Shown: positions 7,395 to 12,300 of the stretch, in pieces | Layout of the letters: every line of letters begins with the position of its first letter | Position numbering within the stretch: position 1 is the stretch's first letter | From: Casp-actino8 sp965659595 | Lineage (GTDB): Bacteria; Actinomycetota; Acidimicrobiia; Acidimicrobiales; Ilumatobacteraceae | Length of the DNA stretch: 12,300 nucleotides | Reading direction: 5' to 3' | Assembly: GCA_965659595.1 (NCBI GenBank) | Contig: CBFHWN010000062.1 | Coordinates: 1 to 12,300, forward strand | Program-made: the position numbers and the translations under genes | The notes under the pieces: generated by a model | Seen by the model: the letters and a program-made list of their open reading frames with translations, nothing else | Told to the model about the DNA's origin: nothing | The model's database searches: none

Positions 7395-7418
7395 GGCCAT
7401 CGGTGACACTCACTGGCC
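7395..7418 (+). other. RNA hairpin in the alaS-ruvX gap
   Basis: Eleven bases after the alaS stop, GGCCA (7395-7399) can pair with TGGCC (7414-7418), and GTGA (7403-7406) with TCAC (7410-7413). The result is a nine-pair stem with a 3-base bulge (TCG) and a CAC loop. No U-tract follows, so it is not a classic intrinsic terminator. It could act as an attenuator, a processing site or an RNA-stability element between alaS and ruvX, or it may be chance in high-GC DNA. The rest of the 58-base gap shows no clear -10 box. Confidence 0.35.
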
Positions 7419-7442
7419 TGTTCGAGCCGGAAGAATGAGGGG

Positions 7443-7865
7443 GTGCGTGTTCTCGCCCTCGATCTCGGCACTCGGCGAATCGGTGTCGCGGTTTCCGACT
7501 TGTCGGAAACCATTGCGTCACCGCTGACCGTCATCGCCCGTTCCAAGTCCCGTGCCGAAGATCATCGTCGAATTCGAAGCCTTGCGGATGAGGAGGAAGC
7601 CGAACTCATCGTGGTCGGCCACCCCATCACGATGTCGGGCGACTCGGGACCGGCGGCTCAGGCTGCCGAACTTGAAGCGACCCAAATCGAACGCGCCTGT
7701 GGTCGGCCAGTCGAACTCTTCGATGAACGTATGACCACGGTCACGGCCGATCGAGTCCTGAAAGAGGCCGATCTCTCGGCATCACAACGCCGTCAGTACG
7801 TCGACAAGGTGGCCGCGGCCGTCCTGCTTCAGAACTGGCTCGATCGTCGACGAGGAGGCTCGTGA
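7443..7865 (+). CDS. ruvX: RuvX/YqgF family RNase H-fold nuclease
   Basis: RuvX (YqgF) is an RNase H-fold nuclease linked to 5' end processing of pre-16S rRNA and, in some reports, to Holliday-junction resolution. The 140-residue protein has D7 in ALDLGTRRIGVAVSD, VGHPITMSG in place of the usual VGLPxNMxG, D94-E95 in DERMTT, and D121 in the C-terminal VDKVAAAVLLQNWLD. These give the expected acidic active-site set. Length is typical. The GTG at 7443 begins just before the first catalytic strand, as in relatives. GGAAG (7429-7433) lies 9 bases upstream and is the likely ribosome site; the G-run directly before the GTG is too close. The gene overlaps mltG by 4 bases. Confidence 0.94.
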   Translation: MRVLALDLGTRRIGVAVSDLSETIASPLTVIARSKSRAEDHRRIRSLADEEEAELIVVGHPITMSGDSGPAAQAAELEATQIERACGRPVELFDERMTTVTADRVLKEADLSASQRRQYVDKVAAAVLLQNWLDRRRGGS

Positions 7866-9034
7866 CGAAGCGCTCCAATGACATTCGAACCGAGCCCTCC
7901 TCCGACGATCCTCATGCGCTGGCTCGTCACCGGATCGTCGTACGAGGAAGAGAACGGCGTTGGCTCGAGGTTTCCGCCGTGGTCGCGGCAACGATCGCCC
8001 TCATCGTCGTGATCTCGTACGGCACCGTCACATGGCGGGAACTCCAACGAATCAATCCGCCAGGGGATCCTCGGGCGAGTGAGATTTTCGAAATCCAGGA
8101 AGGAGACGATCTCCCCAGTGTCGCCCGTCGACTGCTCGCCGAAGGCTTCGTCGTCGATGACGACACCTTCGTTCGCTACGTCGACGGGGGAGGGGGACTC
8201 GACCCGGTTCCCGGGCTCTACACACTGCGCCCTCTGGATCACATGGGCAATTTGCTTCGTGTTCTACGCACTCCTCCGAACGAAACCTTCTGGCGCGTCA
8301 CCGTGCCGGAGGGATTCACCATCACCCAGATCGGCGATCGATTGGCCGAATCGGTCCCAGGTTTCGACGCCACGGCTTTCGTCGACCGGGCCACTCTGGG
8401 CGGAGAGCCATTGATCGAAAGTTCATACGCACCGGGCGTGCCGAACTTGGAAGGCCTCCTCTTCCCCGACACCTTCTCGATCGCCGGTGATGAGACGCCC
8501 GCCCAGGTCGTACAGCGGATGGTTCGGCTCATGGAGCGAGTCGGCCGTCAAGAGGGTCTCGATGACGCGGCGCTGACGGTCGGACTCGATCCCTACCGGG
8601 TGCTCATCATCGCCTCGATGATCGAAAGAGAGGCCAAGACCGAAAAGGATCGCGCTTTGATCTCGCGCGTGATCTATAACCGTTTGGCAATGGGAATGAA
8701 GCTCGAGATCGATGCGACGCTCTACTACGAGCAGGACCCGAACACGCCCTTCGACGTGTTGAAGGCGACCGACTCGCCGTTCAACACCTATTTCTATGAC
8801 GGACTTCCACCGACGCCGATTTCCAATCCAGGTCGAGCATCGATAGCCGCTGCGCTCGCACCGGCTCCCAACCCTTCCTCGGGTGATCCGCTTTGTCGAA
8901 ATTTGTCGGCCGGCGTACCCTGCGCCTACCTGTATTACGTCCTCGACGACCTCGACGGCAACCATGCATTTGCCGTGACATTCGAGCAGCACGAGGCGAA
9001 CGTTCAGCGGTCGATCGACGCAGGAATACTGTGA
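7862..9034 (+). CDS. mltG: endolytic murein transglycosylase MltG (YceG-like)
   Basis: MltG is an inner-membrane lytic transglycosylase that cuts nascent glycan strands and helps set their length. The 390-residue protein has a short cytoplasmic basic head, one membrane anchor at about 35-56, and a LysM-like region around 76-110 (FEIQEGDDLPSVARRLL). The YceG catalytic domain follows. E255 in ASMIEREA aligns with the family's catalytic glutamate. VIYNRLAMGMKLEIDATLYY, SPFNTY and GLPPTPISNPG (314 onward) are family hallmarks; relatives usually have GLPPGPI, so T318 is a small deviation. GTG at 7862 overlaps the ruvX stop as GTGA and has GAGGAGG at 7852-7858. The gene overlaps aroE by 4 bases. 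The ruvX-mltG-aroE order is common in actinobacteria. Confidence 0.95.
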   Translation: MTKRSNDIRTEPSSDDPHALARHRIVVRGRERRWLEVSAVVAATIALIVVISYGTVTWRELQRINPPGDPRASEIFEIQEGDDLPSVARRLLAEGFVVDDDTFVRYVDGGGGLDPVPGLYTLRPLDHMGNLLRVLRTPPNETFWRVTVPEGFTITQIGDRLAESVPGFDATAFVDRATLGGEPLIESSYAPGVPNLEGLLFPDTFSIAGDETPAQVVQRMVRLMERVGRQEGLDDAALTVGLDPYRVLIIASMIEREAKTEKDRALISRVIYNRLAMGMKLEIDATLYYEQDPNTPFDVLKATDSPFNTYFYDGLPPTPISNPGRASIAAALAPAPNPSSGDPLCRNLSAGVPCAYLYYVLDDLDGNHAFAVTFEQHEANVQRSIDAGIL

Positions 9035-9879
9035 GTCTCCGTCCCATCACCGGCTACACGCGAGTGGCGGCTGTTCTCGGAGACCCCGTTCGACACAGCC
9101 TCTCACCCGTCATTCACAACGCCGGGTTCTCGAGTCTCGACGTCGATTGGACGTACATCGCTCTTCCCACGAGTCCAGATCGACTGCCGCATGTCCTCGA
9201 ACTTTGCCGCGGGGGCGCCATCGCCGGAGCTAGTGTCACCATGCCCTTGAAGACCGTGGCATTCCAATCCATGGACGATGTGAGCCCGGCGGCCCGGGTG
9301 CTGAAGAGCGTGAACACGATTGCCGTCCATGACGGACGCCTGCTCGGTCACAGCACCGATGGCGACGGACTCGTCGATTCCCTCGTCGACGAGGCGGTGA
9401 AGCTCGCCGACAGTTCGGTGCTCATTCTCGGCTGGGGAGGTGCCGCTCGATCGGTGGCCGATGCCGTTGTCCGGTCGGGGGCTCGTACGATCATCGTGAC
9501 CAATCGCTCCGGAGTCGACTCCGCCGAACTCTCCGATGTCGCTCCGTTGGCCTCGGCTATTCCCTGGACCGATCGGCACCAGGAGTTGTCGCGGGTCGAC
9601 ATCGTGATCAATTGCACCAGTGTCGGAATGGGTGAAAGCCCATCGTCTCCCATCGACGTCGCTCATCTCGTTCCGACGTCGACCGTCGTCGATCTCGTCT
9701 ATCACCCGCTCGAGACGGAGCTCATGGGGGCGGCCCGTCACATCGGATGCCGAGTCGTTGGTGGACTCGGCATGCTCGTCCACCAGGCGGCCCGTCAACA
9801 AGAAATCTGGCTCGGTCGGCGACCCGATTCGTCGATCATGAAGGCCGCCGCTCTCCAGGCCTTGGCCGAGCGCCGGTAG
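9031..9879 (+). CDS. aroE: shikimate dehydrogenase
   Basis: AroE reduces 3-dehydroshikimate to shikimate with NADPH, step 4 of chorismate synthesis. The 282-residue protein has the substrate-binding GDPVRHSLSPVIHN (17-30), the catalytic lysine K74 in SVTMPLK, N95 in SVNTI, D110 in HSTDGDG, the dinucleotide loop GWGGAAR (134-140), TNRS (probable cofactor-phosphate site), NCTSVGMGES, and the C-terminal GLGMLVHQAARQQ. The catalytic Lys/Asp pair is intact. Two deviations stand out: W135 where most relatives have Ala in the GAGGA loop, and HSTDG where NTDG is usual. GTG at 9031 overlaps the mltG stop as GTGA, with AGGA at 9022-9025, and is preferred to an in-frame start at 8893 inside mltG. A YdiB- or AroE-like paralogue is possible but less likely given the operon. 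Confidence 0.93.
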   Translation: MSLRPITGYTRVAAVLGDPVRHSLSPVIHNAGFSSLDVDWTYIALPTSPDRLPHVLELCRGGAIAGASVTMPLKTVAFQSMDDVSPAARVLKSVNTIAVHDGRLLGHSTDGDGLVDSLVDEAVKLADSSVLILGWGGAARSVADAVVRSGARTIIVTNRSGVDSAELSDVAPLASAIPWTDRHQELSRVDIVINCTSVGMGESPSSPIDVAHLVPTSTVVDLVYHPLETELMGAARHIGCRVVGGLGMLVHQAARQQEIWLGRRPDSSIMKAAALQALAERR

Positions 9880-9890
9880 CCTGCCTCTCG
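9877..9890 (+). promoter_or_regulatory. possible leaderless promoter for aroC, built on the aroE stop codon
   Basis: TAGCCT (9877-9882) lies 8 bases before the aroC ATG, and its first three bases are the aroE stop codon. The hexamer is identical to the -10-like box 7 bases before alaS. No Shine-Dalgarno is visible before aroC, unlike at aroE and aroB. I see no -35. A secondary internal promoter is inferred; read-through from alaS is equally possible. Confidence 0.35.
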
Positions 9891-11045
9891 ATGTTGCGTT
9901 ACCTGACCGCGGGAGAATCGCACGGCCGTGCCCTGATCGTCGTGGTGGAAGGTCTTCCCGCTGGCCTGCCCATCACGGTCGAGGACGTGCAAGCCGAACT
10001 TTCTCGGCGCCGCCTCGGCTACGGACGGGGCCCTCGGCAGCGCTTCGAAGTCGACGAGGTCACGCTCGTCGGCGGGGTACGACACGGACGGACACTGGGT
10101 TCCCCCGTCGCCATCGAAATCAAGAACACTGAGTGGTATCGCTCCGACAAGTGGCACAAGGAAATGGATCCGGCGCCTGGAGCGACAGAAACACCCTTGA
10201 CGAGCGTTCGTCCCGGTCATGCCGACCTGGTCGGTATGCAGAAGTACGGCTTCACTGACGCGCGTGACGTCCTCGAACGAGCCAGTGCCCGGGAAACTGC
10301 GGCGCGTGTGGCGGCCGGAGCCCTTGCCAAGGCACTCTTGTCCCACCTCGGTACCAACGTTCTCTCCCACGTCGTCCAGATGGGAACCGCAGTGAGCGAC
10401 GGACGTCGCCCGACACTTGACGATCTCCATCTCGTGGACGCCTCGTCGGTTCGTTGCTTCGACCCTGACGCCGATGCGCGAATGGTCGCCGAGATCGAGG
10501 CGGCCGCCAAGGAGGGGGACTCCCTCGGCGGCGTGGTCGAGATCCTGGCCTACGACGTTCCGATCGGCCTCGGGAGCCATGTGCACTGGGATCGCAAGAT
10601 CGACGGCCTCCTCGCACAGGCCGTTCTCAGCATCCAGGCCGTCAAGGGAGTCGAAATCGGCGCTGCGTTCGACGTGGCCGGTCGGCGCGGATCAGCCGCC
10701 CACGATCCGATCCGCTGGGACGAATCCTCTCATCGGTACGTGCGCGAGGGAGCATTGGCTGGAGGGACCGAAGGCGGCATGACGACCGGTGAGATTTTGA
10801 CGGTTCGTGCCGCCATGAAGCCGTTGGCAACTCTCAACCGGCCGACCCTGCCGACCGTCGACGTCGTCACGAAGGAATCGACGGTCTCATTCAAGGAGCG
10901 CACTGACGTCACCGCCGTTCCCGCCATGGGCGTTGTCGCCGAGACAATGGTTGCGCTCGTGTTGGCGACCGAGGCTCAGCGAAAGTTCGGTGGTGACTCT
11001 CTCGCCGAATTCGTCCGCAACGCCGAAGCGGCGCGACCTGAGTGA
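9891..11045 (+). CDS. aroC: chorismate synthase
   Basis: AroC converts 5-enolpyruvylshikimate-3-phosphate to chorismate, the last step of the pathway, using reduced FMN. The 384-residue protein starts with the signature MLRYLTAGESHG (H11 is a conserved active-site histidine). RRRLGYGRGPRQ and GGVRHGRTLGSPVAIEI follow, then RPGHADLVGMQKYG, the arginine-rich ERASARETAARVAAGA, GGTEGGMTTGE, and a C-terminal TAVPAMGVVAETMVALVLA. All are family blocks in the right order, and the length is normal. ATG at 9891 gives the standard N-terminus; an in-frame start at 9747 would lie inside aroE. The gap to aroE is 11 bases and to aroK a single base. Confidence 0.98.
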   Translation: MLRYLTAGESHGRALIVVVEGLPAGLPITVEDVQAELSRRRLGYGRGPRQRFEVDEVTLVGGVRHGRTLGSPVAIEIKNTEWYRSDKWHKEMDPAPGATETPLTSVRPGHADLVGMQKYGFTDARDVLERASARETAARVAAGALAKALLSHLGTNVLSHVVQMGTAVSDGRRPTLDDLHLVDASSVRCFDPDADARMVAEIEAAAKEGDSLGGVVEILAYDVPIGLGSHVHWDRKIDGLLAQAVLSIQAVKGVEIGAAFDVAGRRGSAAHDPIRWDESSHRYVREGALAGGTEGGMTTGEILTVRAAMKPLATLNRPTLPTVDVVTKESTVSFKERTDVTAVPAMGVVAETMVALVLATEAQRKFGGDSLAEFVRNAEAARPE

Positions 11046-11046
11046 C

Positions 11047-11577
11047 ATGACACCGCAACACATCGTCCTCGTTGGACTCATGGGAAGTGGGAAGTCGTCC
11101 GTCGGTCGTCGACTCGGCGAAGCCCTGCAGCGTCCCTTCGTCGATACCGATGCCGAAGTCGAAAGGCGCGAAGGGCGATCGATCGCCCAGATCTTCGCCG
11201 AGGAAGGCGAGGGGTATTTTCGTGACTTCGAATCACACCTCGTCGCCGATCTTCTCGGCGAGCGTCCCGCCAGTGTGATCGCCACCGGTGGCGGAGTCGT
11301 GCTTCGCTCCGACAATCGCCGACATCTGCAAAAACACTGCGTGGTGTGGCTCCGCGCCGACGTCGAGACATTGGCCCGACGAGTCGAGCGAAACCGTCAC
11401 GAACGACCATTGCTCGGTGACGATCCGCTTGGTCGCTTGAGCCAGTTGTCGTCCGAACGCGAGCCTCTGTATGCCGAGGTGGCCGACATCTTGGTCGATG
11501 TCGACCAGCGTGCGGTGAGTGAACTCGTGGATCTGATCACAGCGTCGATGGCCCCGATCACTGGAGCCCGACCATGA
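11047..11577 (+). CDS. aroK: shikimate kinase
   Basis: AroK phosphorylates shikimate at the 3-OH using ATP, step 5 of the pathway. The 176-residue protein has the Walker A loop GLMGSGKSS (10-18), D33 and D35 in FVDTD (shikimate and Mg binding), GEGYFRDFE (54-62, with R59), the shikimate-binding GGG (80-82), the lid arginine R119 in RPLL, and R137 in SEREPLYAEVAD. All expected substrate contacts are present. Length is typical for AroK/AroL. ATG at 11047 follows the aroC stop by one base and gives the usual short N-terminus before Walker A. It overlaps aroB by 4 bases. A gluconate kinase is unlikely, because the shikimate-specific arginines are present and the context is aromatic biosynthesis. 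Confidence 0.97.
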   Translation: MTPQHIVLVGLMGSGKSSVGRRLGEALQRPFVDTDAEVERREGRSIAQIFAEEGEGYFRDFESHLVADLLGERPASVIATGGGVVLRSDNRRHLQKHCVVWLRADVETLARRVERNRHERPLLGDDPLGRLSQLSSEREPLYAEVADILVDVDQRAVSELVDLITASMAPITGARP

Positions 11578-12300
11578 GCATCACGCGGATTTCGGTCGAC
11601 CTCGCCGAACGTTCGTATCCCGTCCTCGTCGGACCAGGAGCGATTCGGCTCTTGCCCTCTTTGATTCCTTCCGATGTGCGTCGAGTTGCTGTCGTGACCG
11701 AAGAGGCGATCCCGATTCGAATCACTACAGCGCTACCGACGACCGAGATTCGAATTCCCGGTGGCGAGAAATCGAAGAACCTGGCGACAATCGAGATGCT
11801 GTCCCGTCGTTTCGCGCAGATCGGCCTGACTCGTCGTGACCTGATCATCGGTGTGGGTGGGGGACTCGTGACCGATGTGGCCGGATTTGCGGCGGCCACA
11901 TGGCATCGCGGGACTCGAGTTCTTCACGTACCCACGACCCTTCTCGGTATGGTCGACGCTTCCATCGGCGGCAAGACGGCAGTGAACCTTCCTGAAGGCA
12001 AGAATCTGGTCGGTGCTTTCTGGCAACCGATCGCTGTGCTCGCCGACCTCGACGTTCTGTCCACTCTGCCCGAGCGTGAGACCGCATGCGGACTCGGCGA
12101 AGTTGCCAAGTATCACTTCTTGACCGGTGACGACCTCCTTGCCCTCCCTCTTTCGGAACGAGTCGCTCATTGCGTCCGCATCAAGGCCGACATCGTCGCC
12201 GACGACGAAACGGAGTCCGGACGTCGAATGCTGCTCAATTACGGCCACACACTTGCCCATGCACTGGAAATCTGCGGCGGACATCGATTGGCTCACGGTG
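11574..12300 (+). CDS. aroB: 3-dehydroquinate synthase (5' part; cut by window end)
   Basis: AroB cyclises DAHP to 3-dehydroquinate using NAD and a divalent metal, step 2 of the pathway. The frame is open from ATG at 11574 to the window edge (242 codons), so the C-terminal third is missing. Visible blocks are the NAD-binding GVGGGLVTDVAGFAAA, PTTLLGMVDASIGGKTAVN, PEGKNLVGAFWQP, and the three metal ligands E176 (GLGEVAKY), H225 (NYGHTLAHALE) and H241 (HRLAHG). The ATG overlaps the aroK stop as ATGA with GGAG (11563-11566) 7 bases upstream. Compared with my memory of the E. coli protein, it is about 9 residues shorter before the PGGEKSKN block and about 14 shorter between GEVAKY and KADIVADDE. 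It appears functional, since the key residues are intact. Confidence 0.96.
   Translation, partial: MSITRISVDLAERSYPVLVGPGAIRLLPSLIPSDVRRVAVVTEEAIPIRITTALPTTEIRIPGGEKSKNLATIEMLSRRFAQIGLTRRDLIIGVGGGLVTDVAGFAAATWHRGTRVLHVPTTLLGMVDASIGGKTAVNLPEGKNLVGAFWQPIAVLADLDVLSTLPERETACGLGEVAKYHFLTGDDLLALPLSERVAHCVRIKADIVADDETESGRRMLLNYGHTLAHALEICGGHRLAHG

Noticed and set aside
8893..9030. N-terminal extension of aroE inside mltG
   Set aside because: The extension is Arg-rich and unrelated to AroE. The GTGA overlap at 9031 gives the normal N-terminus. The same reasoning rejects the long starts of aroC at 9747 and aroK at 10933.
1..12300. Mobile elements, CRISPR arrays, tRNA/rRNA genes, T-box or other riboswitch ahead of alaS
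   Set aside because: No spaced direct repeats, transposase motifs or tRNA-like cloverleaf were seen, and the 37-base gap before alaS is too short for a T-box leader.

Overview
The window looks like a core-genome segment of a high-GC actinobacterium. The class Acidimicrobiia is my best guess, but that is inference. The evidence is the classic actinobacterial order alaS-ruvX-mltG-aroE-aroC-aroK-aroB, several GTG starts, 4-base GTGA/ATGA overlaps between neighbours, and start sites preceded by TANNNT boxes instead of Shine-Dalgarno sequences. I see no tRNA, rRNA, CRISPR array, insertion sequence, phage gene or disrupted gene.

Left part (1-3976, + strand): a possible last few codons of an unidentified upstream gene, then mobA (molybdenum cofactor guanylyltransferase), rnd (an RNase D type 3'-5' exonuclease), a 69-residue protein with a basic head and a poly-aspartate tail, and typA/bipA (a ribosome-associated GTPase). 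mobA and rnd overlap by 4 bases. After rnd there is a 98-base gap with a possible promoter. The small gene ends 6 bases before typA.

Middle (3973-4777): one minus-strand gene encodes a 255-residue protein with eight cysteines, probably a YkgJ-like metal- or Fe-S-binding protein of unknown role. It is convergent with typA (their stop codons overlap) and divergent from alaS. The 37-base gap to alaS appears to hold two overlapping, oppositely directed leaderless promoters.

Right part (4778-12300, + strand): alaS (alanyl-tRNA synthetase), ruvX/yqgF, mltG (endolytic murein transglycosylase) and then shikimate-pathway genes aroE, aroC, aroK and aroB, the last cut by the window end. Spacing is very tight from ruvX onward (overlaps of 4, gaps of 11 and 1, overlap of 4), so this is probably one operon with an extra promoter possible before aroC. 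AroB, AroE, AroK and AroC catalyse steps 2, 4, 5 and 7 of chorismate synthesis. The enzymes for steps 1, 3 and 6 are not in the window.

I do not see a convincing undescribed system. The items most worth a second look are the overlapping divergent promoters, the cysteine-rich protein, and the charge-polarised small protein coupled to typA.
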